NCBI GenBank assembly: GCA_003344405.1
Contig: NOWV01000098.1
Coordinates: forward strand, 62,001-126,000
Reading direction: 5' to 3'
From: Trichoplax sp. H2
Taxonomy: Eukaryota > Placozoa > Uniplacotomia > Trichoplacea
DNA: 64,000 nt
Below the pieces are notes generated by a model. That model worked only from the letters and a program-made list of their open reading frames with translations, did no database searches and was not told the DNA's origin. A program made the position numbers and the translations under genes. Positions within the stretch are counted from its first letter, which is position 1; each line of letters begins with the position of its first letter. Below, in pieces: positions 1 through 13,300 of this stretch.

Positions 1-760
1 ATTTATGGTAATAATGCCATACAAACTCTTTCTTATTAAAAAAATGTTCAAAATTTATGTAATAGATAACAATATAATTTGAAAGGAGAAATTTATAATA
101 AACATAAGTAAATTTGCGTGAATAAGTTCTTATAAACTCATCCTTATAATAGAAATATTCAAAATTCATGCAACTATATGATCTAATGGGAAGAACTCTA
201 TAGGGAAATAAATAATTTTAGGAGAATAGGCCTATACAAACTTTTTCTTAAAAGGATATTCAAAAATTCATACGAATAAATGATCTGGGGAAGAATCTTA
301 TCGCGGAAATAAACTAGTATACCTGAATGAGTCCTTATGAGCTCATTTTTATTATAAAAATATTTAAAAATCATACGAATACGTGATCTGATGGAAGAAA
401 TCGATAATAAAAATGAATAAATTTAGGGGAACAAGTCTATACCAAACTCTTTCTTTAAAGGATATTCTAAATTCATGCAAATAGATAATCTGAAGGCAAA
501 ATTAGTAAATTTCGTGAATAAGTCCTCATAAACTCAGTTCCGGGTTTTGCTATAAAAATATTTAAAATTGAACAAACAAGATGACCTGATAGAAGTACTT
601 TATAACAAAAATAAATAAATTTAGGAGAGTAAGCCTATACAAACTCTGTCTTATAAGGATATTTAAAATTCATGCGAATAGATGATCTGTGCGAAGAGCC
701 ACATAGCGGAAATAAATAAATTTTCGGAAAGAAGTCCTTATAAACTTATTCTAATTGCGT
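1..760. repeat. Degenerate tandem repeat, about 200-bp unit
   Basis: The stretch is built from diverged copies of a roughly 200-bp unit made of two related halves. Recurring landmarks are CCTATACAAACT followed by an AAGGATATTCAAAATTCATGC-like line and a GATGATCTG-like line. The CCTATAC landmark lies near 230, 447 and 631, so spacing drifts between about 184 and 218 bp. No coding exon was seen. The left edge of the window cuts the array, so its full length is unknown. Confidence 0.75.
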
Positions 761-2280
761 CTCGAGAGTTTATGTATACACCTATACAATATTTGTGTAT
801 TCTATTTGAAAGATAAGATTATGTTGAGATATCAGTAGGTACATTTAAAATTATTTTATACCCTTTAAATTCGGGAAATTCCTATCAGACACCGGAGCTC
901 AATTCTTTTTTCAATATGAGATATCCTTTAATAAAAGATCTTGAATCTAAACAAGAATAGAATATACTGTAGATTACTTCTCAAGAGGTTGTGTTACTTG
1001 TGTATACGCCTATACAATATTTTGTGATATCATTCGATTCTTGAATAAAACAGTGGATATCATCATAAATAGGAAATTATCGATCAATTGGGGTAGATGG
1101 AATGATATCATCGTCTATTTTATGCCAATTAAAGCTACTCGTATAGTACACCATTGGATTGGCATTTAAATAAAATAGCCTGTGTGAGCGTAACCACAGG
1201 AAAATGGTAATGGAGAGGGGTAGATGGATTGATTGACTAATCTTGTCGAGATTAATCGTCTACCTTTGTTGTGGAAATCAAACTTTGTATGCGTATATCA
1301 TTCCATTGGCGCTGCATTGGAGAATATGGGAATGTACTCGTATATTCCATTCATATCATTTCAACCCTTGAATTGGATGTGAGTTAACTTGAGAAATTGA
1401 CGATATCTATGTCGTACGAAGTATCATAGGCTGTATCACCCAAAGTCCTTAATTTGGCATTCGGTGCATTGATACTATTTGCATATATGTCATTTCTTAG
1501 ACTACAGTAAGTGATAAATGGTATCGGAAATTCGGAATATAGATCACGAATAGATCAATCGTACTGTGTTTGTTGTTCCGATAGGATAGGCCTTACAAGT
1601 AAAGATCGAGAAGTACAACTACACTATAACTTACTGTTAATGTGGTCATTTTATTACAATCTACTCGTGGAAAACTCGCTTGTCAATACTTTTGCGTACT
1701 ATATACTTTCTGTTTTCGATTTCTATACACGGTATGTACTTTACTGTATCCTTTCCGATCTATTCTATTTTCACAATCAATCTCAATTCTGAAGGATAGA
1801 ACAACAACTCCAAGATAAAGCTACAGCATATTCATATCCCGTACATTAGTCAGTGGTCTATGGCTTAATTCATTCCTGTTGTATTTTATTCAATCAACTC
1901 ATCGTCATTCACTAGTCAATCTTGTTCCGTCGTTTCTTTTAAGGTAGATCAATAGCCGTTATCGTTGTTGTCGGATAGAATGCGAGTCCAGAGTCCAGAC
2001 GATCACGCACGTCTAGTACAACTCGGTCTATTCGACTTGCTGGATAGAGATTAAGGGTTTCTACTCTCTATTGTGCAATGTATTTATTTACTTGTTGTTG
2101 TTTTTCTATCTTCATGAAAGAGGCTGAGGAAAATAGGACAGTTCCTGTCCAGCCATTGCGAGATTGTCGCATCGTGGACAGCGGTCAAGTCCCATGCTAA
2201 TATGGTGTTTATTGACTGAAGTACGTGTACTCCTCCAGTTTACTGCCCTGAGCAGTTGTAGTCTCTATACTGTCCGCCAT
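761..2280. other. No gene recognised; scattered short repeats
   Basis: No exon with a recognisable family was found on either strand. A direct repeat of about 25 bp (GTATACACCTATACAATATT and a one-base variant) occurs near 774 and 1000. The motif GGGGTAGATGG occurs near 1088 and 1216. An open frame at 1511-1792 has no splice context or recognisable domain and is treated as chance. Confidence 0.5.
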
Positions 2281-2880
2281 ACTATCGCAATCTATCCCGC
2301 TCGATTGATAGAATCCATTCGACTGGCCATGAACCCAATCGAGTGTTTCCACTTACTCGTCTCTATCAATCGATCGATCAGAGAAAAAGAACATTGCCAC
2401 TGTATCATATCTATAAGAACTTGACTTAGAAATGGATACTGTATCATGGGGCATTCTATTCAATAGTGAAGCCAATGTTTAATTAAAGAACATCAAACTC
2501 ATGTACAGTACTGCAATATTAGGGGCTTGTGAGAGAGAGAGAAAGAAAGAAATCTCTCTACCGTAATCAATCCCGCGCGATTGATAGAATCCATTTTGAC
2601 TGGCCATGAACGCAACCGAGTGTTATATCTAGCGATCAGAGAAGAAGAACATTGCCACTGTGTCATATCTACAAGAACTTAACTTGGAAATGGATACTAT
2701 ATCATGGGGCAGTCTACTCACTAGTCAAGCTAATGAGTACCGTAATATTAGGGGCTTGTGAGAGAAAGAGAAAGAACTCTCTCTCTCAAGTCAGAGAAAT
2801 GGTCAAAAGCAAAAGTATAGACCACTATTACAGGGGCGTGACGAGCCTTGTAAAATGGTTGAAAGATGTTGAGCTGTAGT
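2281..2880. repeat. Duplicated segment of about 230-276 bp
   Basis: Two diverged copies lie in direct orientation. GATTGATAGAATCCATT with the following CTGGCCATGAAC occurs near 2305 and again near 2581, an offset of 276. The later shared line GGGGCTTGTGAGAGA occurs at 2522 and 2751, an offset of 229, so copy two has lost roughly 45 bp. Both copies contain an ATTGCCACTGT line and a GAGAGA-rich tail. No coding function is visible. Confidence 0.75.
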
Positions 2881-3299
2881 GTTGCCTTCAATTATATCTT
2901 TCAATTGTGAAGAAATGGACTTTTAATTTAGCTGCAATTCCATGCAGATAGATTAGTATAACCTTGAGCAATTGGCTCTTGATATTTTGATTACTTTTAA
3001 TGGCAGTATAGAAAAATTGTATTTCTTTCAAGTTTCCAAAACAACCAGTCGCTCCAACCATTTTACAAGTCACGTTGTAATACCGGTCTATATAGTACAC
3101 AAGGTAAAACGAGCGAGGGATCTACTACAAGAGTTATGAGAGAAAAATCACCACAAACTGTCTTATACAGTTAGCCCAGTCGATCGATATGTCTAGAGGA
3201 ACTTAACCCTGAAGTAAAAAAATGGATATTCCAATAGGGGTTCTGGAATGAAAACGACGTCTGCACTGTACTGTGCATCGCTTGACGCCATAGTGATTG

Positions 3300-3965
3300 C
3301 CTTCAGTAAATCAATCCATCAAAATACACTAAGGACAAGAGCATCCATGATATGGAAGGAAAATGCAAGCGTCCAGTTATCCACACTTCTGTATACTGCC
3401 CTGCTCTAGCATCCAATTGTCCATACTTCTGTATACTGCCCTGCTTAGTGTCCAGTTGTCCATACTTCTGTATACTAACCTGCATGAAAAGAAAACAACT
3501 ATCACACTATACGGTACCATACATCATTTCATGCCATAGTGATTGCACTCAGTAAATCAATCAATCGAAATACACTAGGAATAAGAGCGTAATTTAATGA
3601 TAGGGAAGGAAGATGCAAAATTCTGCTCTAGCGTCCACTAGTCCATACTTCTGTATACTGCTCTGCTCTAGCGTCCAATTGTCCATACTTCTGTATACTA
3701 CCCCGTATGGAAAGAAAACAACTACGGTGAACTACCACGCTATACGGTACCGTACATCGCTTCATGCCATAGTGATTGCGCTCAGTAAATCAATCAATCG
3801 AAATACACTAGGAATAAGAGCGTAATTGAATGATAGGGAAGGAAGATGCAAAATTCTGCTCTAGCATCTAGTATTCCATACCTCTGTATACAGTACTAGC
3901 CTCCATGGCCATGGAAAGAAAACAACTACCGCACTACTCTGTACCGTATAGCAGCAGTGCGCACT
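3300..3965. repeat. Tandem array, about 240-bp unit with nested 48-bp unit
   Basis: CAGTAAATCAATC recurs near 3304, 3551 and 3782, giving about three units of 230-247 bp. Inside each unit the line GTCCA..TGTCCATACTTCTGTATACT is itself repeated two or three times at about 48-bp spacing. Each unit ends with an ATACGGTACCGTACAT-like palindromic stretch and a TTCATGCCATAGTGATTGC line. Short open frames here on both strands simply follow the repeat and are not genes. Confidence 0.85.
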
Positions 3966-4378
3966 GTATTGAATCGATTCAATGAAAATAGCACCTCAAT
4001 CGCTCGCTTCACCTCGGTCCACTGAGTGCACTCCTCGATTGTGCGTGCATCCAATTGTCCGCCCATCCGTATATGAGGATGGAGTAGAGTGTAATGCCTC
4101 GTACTGAATTATACTGTACACTGTACAGTATCGGGAAAGAAAAACCACGACGGTACTGTACTGTACCGTCCTGCAGTTGGTACCATACTGTACTCGTACT
4201 GTAGGTAGAGAGTAGCGATCCTCCCAGTTCACTTTGGAAACACAACGTTAACTTTTCTAGTCAATAACACCATTTTTTTTTGGAGGAAAGCAAGAGTGGT
4301 TGTAGTCAAACTGTCGATATTGACATTCATGAAAAGCGTATCAACTATCGTAATTATCCTCTATCGTAACTCGATGCC
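3966..4378. promoter_or_regulatory. 5' flank of attractin with a GTAC-rich patch
   Basis: From about 4100 to 4205 the sequence is dense in ACTGTA, TGTACAGTA and GGTAC words, the same composition seen in later islands of this window. The attractin start codon lies at 4379. I cannot place a transcription start and see no convincing TATA element at a fixed distance. The region is called regulatory only by position. Confidence 0.3.
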
Positions 4379-7300
4379 ATGAGATACTTTATCAATCTTG
4401 TGACTATACTGTTTATTTTGATTTTCTTGGCGTATGGAAATTCTTCATGCTTACCCCAACGATGCAAGAATGGAGAATGCAATGGTAGCGAGTGCCAATG
4501 TTATAAAGGTTTTACTGGCCCTACTTGTACTGAATGTTATAGTCGAAGAATGTAAGTATATCGCTATGATAGACCAATCTTGTTATGTTTTTATAGTTGA
4601 CCAAGCATCGATGTTAGACGCAATATCGATGGTATTATGCCCCATTTGCATAATTTTATTGACGATCAAGTTGGGGATTACCGTACAAACTAGGATCAAG
4701 AGTTCACTCTCTTCCAAACGATATCAAGTAGTACAACTTACATAGGAGTAAAATAGCTATTTGTAGTCATCAATCTTTTCTTATTACAACATTGAAGTGA
4801 GTACCGATGGACGATCGACTATCCCTTGTTATCAATGGGGAATTATTTTGATGTACAGCCCAGGAGAGTCAGTGTGTCCAATCAAGACAAGACTGCCTAC
4901 AGGATGATACAACACTACGTAATGTCAACTAGATTTGACCGCTGCATTGCCCTTGACTTACGTGTAGACTCGTATACTATAGAATAGACAATATCAACGT
5001 AATAGAGTGCCTTTGGCTTCATCATCAAATTGGACTTGTATTGAAAATAATTTCTGTAAAAAAGTTAAAGAAAGAGCCTGGGACGATTTTGCAATCATTC
5101 TGTTGATCACGACGATCATGCTGTAGAGAGGATTCTTTTCTATACACCTTGACAACACCAATCCAAGTTCGCATATACGCATTCTATTTCGATTAACTTG
5201 AACTCATTAGCCTTTCGACCTAAAGATGCCAATCGCACTTGATATAAATTGTCTTACTTACTTTAGTCTTTATCATCGCATGCTTCTATGATTTCTATTT
5301 GCAAGTGACTTGTAATCGTATGGTAAGTCTAGTCACAGCCTTTTTATAAAAAAAGGAATTATCATTACTATATCAATGTTGCTCTTTCCATAATAAGATT
5401 GGATTCAACGTTACCGGTGTAGAAAATGCATACTACACTATTCTACTTGTACTGACTGTAAAGTCATCCAATGCTACAGTCAGAGCTTTATCATGGTACC
5501 CTATATCATCTTTCTTAGTAGAAATTATAGACAACCTGATCAATCCAATAATAAATGGAGCAAAAGTGATTTTTCTTTGATACAAAATGCCACAAGGAAA
5601 TGGGCCATACTGAATCCGCAAGTGGAATGGATTGTCCATTCCCAATATCATGCAAATTGTATTATTACGTAGTCTATTTTGATACCGTATACCAGTGGTA
5701 TAAAGCTATGATGAAAGGAACATCCGTCATACCATCCGTCCTTTACACGGCTATCGTCGTTCTCCTGGGTCGACTCGAGAGGTAAAGTACCCAAAATAGA
5801 GCTAGACGTAAAGGATTACTATAGTAAACCACTAGCAACCCCATATGACTTGATTGACCCGTAGTATCGTTGAGCTACAAGTCAAGGTTACTGCCCATAT
5901 TGGACGTATCCGACTATAGTATTGACTGCAACTGCAAGGGTCAGACAGTGACTGACTGCAAACGAGGACGGTTGCCAATGTTACGCTGAGAATGCACGGT
6001 CATGACGGAGTAAAATAAAAAGGAAACCTTGATTTTACCTCCATGATTTCACTAGATTAGAACATACGGTACGATTTCCATCGCTAATCAATCAATTGAT
6101 TGCAAGCACTTACTGTATAGTGGTATGTAGTTCATCTCTTCTTCCATAACATGCTTCTAGATAGCATGTTATTAGTGAGTAATAAGAACACAAGATGCAG
6201 TAATAACTGTCGATAAATGGGCAGATGGTTCATTTTGCTCCAACAACGTTATACTTAGGCTACAATGGATTCATAATTTGTACGTGGTGGATGCATACAA
6301 GATAGAAGAGTCATACTAGATGTATTCTCGGGCTATAGTATTGGATGGAATTGCAAGAGTCACACAGTTACTGATTGCTAACGAGGACGGTTGCCAATGT
6401 TACGCTGAGAATGCACGGTCATGACGGAGTAAAATAAAAAGGAAACCTTGATTTTACCTCCATGATTTCACTAGATTAGAAGATACGGTACAATTTGCAT
6501 CGCTAATAAATCAATTGATTGCAAGCACTTACTGTATAGTGGTATGTAGTTCATCTCTTCTTCCATAACATACTTCTAGATAGCATGTTATTAGTGAGTA
6601 ATAAGAACACGAGATACAGTAATAACTGTCGATAAATGGACAGATGATTCATTTTGCTCCAACGACGTTATACTTAGGCTATAATGGATTCATAATTTGT
6701 ACGTGGTGGATGCATACAAGATAGAAGAGTCATACTAGATGTATTCTCGGGCTATAGTATTGGATGGAATTGCAAGAGTCACACAGTTACTGATTGCTAA
6801 CGAGGACGGTTGCCAATGTTATGCTGAGAATACACGGTCATGACCGAGCAAAATAAAAAGGAAACCTTGATTTTACCTCCATGATTTCACTAGATTGTAA
6901 CGTACGGTACGATTTGCATCGCTAATAAATCAATTGATTGCAAGCACTTACTGTATAGCAGTATGTAGTGTATCTCTTCTTCCATAACATGCTTGTAGAT
7001 AGCATGTTATTAGTGAGTAATAAGAACACAAGATGCAGTAATAACTGTCGATAAATGGGCAGATGATTCATTTTGCTCCAACAACGTTATGCTGACAGTA
7101 CAATGGATTCATAATTTGTACGTGGTAAATGCGCACAAGATAGATGAACGATACTAGATGTATGCTGTAAAGTTATACACTAAACTGCAACAATAGGATC
7201 ATATTTTCCGCCTCCAATTATACCATGCAGATAAAGTTAACCATCTTGCTCGACTTCCAGTCGAGCGCTGAGGATACCTACCTCCAACACCGATTTCTTG

Positions 7301-10300
7301 AAATATTGTCACAAATGATGAATCACCTTTACTTTTGACCCTTCATGATGGCGTAATAAAGGACTTGATTAATAACAATATAAGTTCAAACATACAGTAT
7401 TGAGAAACAACGACCACGAGATGATCATCAGCAAAGATCGTGCGTGCACTAGTCTATTTCGTAAGTTGTGCGTGTAGACAGTATCTCTATTCTAGATAGA
7501 CGGTAGTTTTCAGCGGTAAAAACGTAAAATTAATAGATCATATCGTGAAAGGGTAGCAGAAAAATACTCTATTATTTGTCTGTGATCTATAGACGAAATA
7601 GTACCGTGTGAGTAACCGATCGTGCTAGGCATGTTTTAGAAAATAGTAACAAACATGATTGAACGTCATGTCAGAAAGTAAATTTGAATTATAGTAATTG
7701 TTATTTGAGTGTTGGACGATATGCACAACGTTTATATCAAAGCCGTAATAATACCCCTATGGTAGAAATAAGGAAGAAAAATCGACCACATATCAAATGT
7801 TAAATATCCTTTTCTACCATATAAAATCTATTTTTTTTGAAGAATTTCCTACAACACGACGTTGGGATTAACATACAACATAGTACAATAGGTTGAAAAA
7901 TAACTTGCTCTTTCCAGTTTAATACTACTCCTGAATGATGCTTCGGAAACTGTTGATTAACGTTTTACAATAATATATGCCAGCATCTGTCAGAACTCAA
8001 CAATATTTCCTTCCATCTATTGATTTAAAGTTCATTGTAACTAAAATCTATTTTACCGTGCTATGATTTTGAATAGAAATAAGTTACCCTATATAATTGA
8101 TTTATTTATCATATTTGCTTGCAGTTTGACAGAACCAAAGGGTCGTATTGTCGAATCTCCTCATCATTACCAAACTAACGTGAATTGCTCTTGGTTAATT
8201 GAAAGTGGAACGTAAGTTGATCTATTTGCTAACTGCATCATATTCTAGACGTGTATCTGTCTATCAGGCTGACGCTATGTCATTTGACTGTAAGCCCAAA
8301 GTGATAGCTAGCTACATTGAAGCATAATTGAAGTAGGTGTTTTTCTATAAGAATATCGTAAAAACAGTTTTACACAAAGTGCTGGATAACGAATTTTACT
8401 TTACTAGCGTTATTTTATTCTGGGTATATTGATTACCGCCAATATTCTGCTATTTCTAGTTACGTACAAGTAGAAGAGTTTATCATGGTGTTTTGTCAAC
8501 GCCTTTAAATGTTAATTGATCTTGATATCAAATTCTGATGTTTCCATTATGCTACGTTACCTGATTTTGGTTAACTAATATTTTATGCCACTATCTATCA
8601 CTTAATAAAGTGTAAATTAAAAGCGTAAACAATTTGATTACCCTTTAGATACTATAAATATAGGCATAGAATAATTAATCGCATACGTAAAATCTAGATA
8701 AAGACGCTAATGTCTTGCAATCTATACAGTTAATCGAGTGTCGGATAAATAATTTATTTATTTGCTTATTAATACAACTAATTTTTGTAAAGAAAAAATG
8801 ACATAAAATTAATTTCGTACTTCGTTTCTATGGGTAGTAATGGGGACAGTGTTACATATAAACGATATACAATATAAAACATTAGTTTTGCTCACACTAA
8901 TCAGTTTTAGATAGGAGTTGTTTAGCTAGAAAATTTTGCAATGTTGTAATTAAATTTATAATGTTCTTCAAGTACATTATTAGAGAAAAGGCATAAGTAA
9001 TTCATTTACCAATGCAGGAATATTGAACGTTTTATTGTATACTGTAACAATGTAGTCAGAAACAGTGTATTCCCATCACTATAGTTTACAACTTTCGATT
9101 TGGCGATATAACGATAACAGCTGTAGATTCTGTCATTACTAATTCAGTAAAATTATTTCCAGATATTCAACACAGTTTTACCACCCGCTTTGCTTAGTTG
9201 AACGAGATCTATCCTATCTACGAACTTATCTAATTACGATGATACCGTTCGATAGTCTCAAAATAGAAACGATTGAAATAATACGCATTGATGCCAATTC
9301 CTTCTTATATATCATTTATCTTCTTGTTTTATTATAATATAGTACTGGTAGCTACATTGAGTAATTGAATAAACCTATTTACCAGCCATATAAATAAACC
9401 ACTTTTCATGAATTTATTTAGCGTCACACTTTGCTATAGCAGAAATGTTACTCGTTATCGCTATTCTATTCCTTTGCTGTTACGATCATAGTTGATATAG
9501 GCTTATGGTATATCTCGTACCTTCTTTACTATATAGGACTAACACAACAATAAGGATAGAATTAACAGAATTTGCCACAGAATGTTCCTGGGACCATTTA
9601 TATGTTTTCGATGGCCGTGATTCGTTCGCTCCTCTAGTTGCTAGTTTTAGGTATTGAAATAGAAATTTGATACGGAGGATTTTTATGTATAAAAAATGTT
9701 CTATACTTCTTTTGTAATTTAAAAGACCGTATAACTTAGTTGGTTAGATATTTGTAGTTTAACTAATCGATAGATTATTTCAGTTAAAGAAATTCTAAAC
9801 TAATTTGATAATTTTATTTGCATTCGTAGTGGTGTCATTTCACCTCAAACTATTACTAATGGAATACAATCTTCGGTACCAACTGTTGTCACCAATTCTG
9901 GAGCTGCATTTCTATACTTTTATAGTGATCAAGCTTATGTAACTAAAGGGTTTAACATTTCTTACAGGTATCGTGTCAAGTTTTACGTCTTATTTTCATT
10001 CTTGATGTAAACGTCTTAATTGTAGCTGATTTTAATTAATATCCATGCTTAGCTAAACATTATACTTTTTTTGACTGATCACCAATTTCAATTCTTATTA
10101 TATCTGTAGTATGGTGACTTGTATTCATGGATGTTCAGGCAATGGAGTATGCATCGATAATGTAAATTGTTTGTGTGATACTGGTTGGACAGGAAGTGAT
10201 TGTAGCAGTCATGTTTGTTCAGATGGCTGCTCCCTTGTAATCGATCGCAGTAGTCGTGGTTTCTTTTGTCAATGTTACAAACTAGGTTCGATTAACTCAA

Positions 10301-13300
10301 TATTATATCTATCTTTTATAAAATTACGAATGAAGTATGTACAAATATCGACCTTTTAATTATATTGCTAATTGTATACAGTCGAATTAGTTTCTTTGGT
10401 TGCTGCAAACAGTAGTGATGGCTACTGGAAAGCGCTAATAACCGGCATGAAAGGTATTCTATTTCTTCGATAGTATTATCAAATATTAGCTTAGGTTTGA
10501 CTGTCTAACAAGTTCAATTTTTGTTGGGTGATACGGCTCAGTTTGTGATGAAAAAGCAGTTATTAGTTGTAGAGTAAGCTTATATCGCATAACTTAATAT
10601 TGGAGCTAAAATAATTTCTCCTTTCTTCTATCAGAAACTAACGAGGGCAGAGTGTCTCATACGGCGGTTGTTAACGATGGTTATATGTGGGTTTTTGGCG
10701 GTTATGCGTTGAAGCAGACATTGCTAAATGATTTTATTAAGTACGTTTAGTCTAATTACGAAATTGCTACGTAAAAATTCTGGGTCAATTAAACTTTTCA
10801 TCCCTGTCTGGTAGTTGCTTCCTATCAATTCTCAAACTTATAATAATTTCCTTTTGGATAGATTTGACCTCAAGGATAGTATTTGGAGCGCAGTTAGTCC
10901 AAATAGTTCTTATGCGATGCCTTCAAGACGTTACGGACATTCTTCAGTAGCTTACAAGGTTATTCTTAATTACAATTATCTTAATTATTAACATGATTTT
11001 ACAGAATATATTTTCAGCTATAGAACTATCCTTGAAAGTCTTATTATTGACTAAAAATATTTTACTTACAGGACGCAATTTTTATATATGGCGGACAATA
11101 TGATGGAAAGATCTTTAATGAATTATGGATATACAACATTACTTCAAATATATGGTCTCTTATCCAAAATTTAAAAACAAACTCCTGCTCTCCCTCTAGT
11201 ATGATTGGCCATTCATCAGTAATCGTTGATGACGTAATGTATACGTTCTTTGGGTATTCACCAGATTATCAAATCACAAATCTTGTTCAGCAATTCAATA
11301 TTGGTACTTTATGCTCGAAATCTATATATATATATTTTATTTAACAATACCTATAAAATCTATCAATATTTGCTTACTATTTAATTTCTACGTTTCTAGA
11401 ATCTCGTGAGTGGAATTGTATTACCACATATGGATCTGCGGTTCGCGGATTGTACGGTCATACTAGTGTCTATGATAGTGTCACTCAAAAGATTTATGTA
11501 CATGGAGGCTATTTAGATCGAAGCTTGAGCGCCGAGTCTGGAAGATTAACCGATTCATTATATGCCTTTGATCCTAGCAATCATTATTGGTTGGTCTAAG
11601 CAATTAATGCTAGTTATTACTTTCCTTGAAAATGATCTAATTGGGTATTTTATACTTCCAGGATTACTTTAAAAGGTAGCGGTTTGCCACGTTTTCTTCA
11701 CTCATCTACATTTATAAACGGTAACATGTATGTTTGGGGTGGAAATCCTCATAATGACACCGTGCAAACTGCAGGAACGGCCAAATGTTATAGTGCCGAA
11801 TTAATGGTCTACAACACCAGTAAGTACTATCAATCAATAGTAGGTTGCCACGTTACGATGGCGTAAAAAATTTTATCGTGTAGTATCGATAGCTTTACTG
11901 GACCATAATGAAAGCAAACCTTTCCTTTAAGGATGTTATACTTGGAAAAAGCTCATTTCGGATACTATTCCTTATGATTCTCCCAGATATGGTCATTCGT
12001 CGGTTACCTATAACAAGTATAGTACACTGTTAATATGACTAATTTGCATGCATTATATTGCCAGACCTTTCTATAATGTTACTATTCAAAATTTTCAGTT
12101 AATTATTGGTACAATTATGTTGGAGATAACCTTTGAAATTAATTTATTGATCGCAGTTCTATGATCATTTTTGGTGGATTCAGTGGCAAAGTTTACGATG
12201 ATATTATAATTTATTCTCCATGTAAGTTCAATTTTAAGATCATTGTTGGACAACATTTATAACGTTTAATATTGAATAATAGGTATAGCTATTTAAAAAT
12301 ATGGTCATACTTGTAAAAATTGATTTCAGTATTTATCGCTTTTCTAATTATTTTGAATGCATTTTATTTGGCTCAGATTACTGCGATTTATGGTTAGATG
12401 AATTAACTTGCGTTAGCGATGAAAAGTGCTTTTGGTCAGACAGGAAACAGCTGTGTATGTCAGCAAATGTCTCAAACATCAGTATACGTGACAGTTCTTG
12501 CGGGGGTACGAATGCAACGATCAAATTTTTTTCGTTTACTGACCGTATTTTCGTATTCGATCTAACTATATAAATCCTTGCGCTACGAGTGTCAGTACAT
12601 GGCTTGTACTTATTTAATGATTTGATCAAACTAATAGTTACTGTTATTTATCCTTGACGATTTAGTGAACTTGCCTTGTCAGTTAGCTGATTCTTGTACG
12701 GCATGCGATGCTTACAATCCTATCTGTACCTACTGTGATAAAAGTCAATGTAATGAACCTACTGTGAAGACTATTTGTGGAATGGTACGTTGATCAAATC
12801 TTTGGATTAATAAAACTCCGTTATGAAGTATTACTTCATATTTGAATCTCTTTACAGCAGGATAATAATTGCACTGACTCGTACTACAAGCGTGAAGTTT
12901 ATTCCTGCGAACTTGCTGGTAGCTGCCATGAATGCAAAAGGCGAGAGTGTTCTTGGGTTAGGCGTTCTATCTCGGGAACTAATGCGTACCTTTGTGTGCA
13001 CGAATCCAAGAAGAAGTCTAATGGTAGTCTACTAACCTCTTAGTTGCTGCCTCTTTATAACAAAATCTAATAGGGATATCCATTGTTATATGATATTGGT
13101 GAAATGCTATATTGTAAACATTTTAATTGTAGATGTTGTAACTCAAGACTGTCCAGCTACATGCGCCTACAAGTCAAGTTGTAATTCATGTGTGCGTACG
13201 CCATACTGTATGTGGTGTAAATCCGAAAATCGATGTGTATCATCTGCTATTTACCCGGCGTTGTTTTCATTTGGTCAATGTTTAGCTTGGACTAGTGGTA

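Noticed and set aside
3303-3825. Several overlapping Cys/Tyr-rich frames
   Set aside because: They mirror the 240-bp tandem array on both strands and differ only as the repeat differs.
5930-7140. Transposon call for the 419-bp tandem unit
   Set aside because: No terminal inverted repeats, target duplication or transposase frame were visible, so it is left as a tandem repeat.
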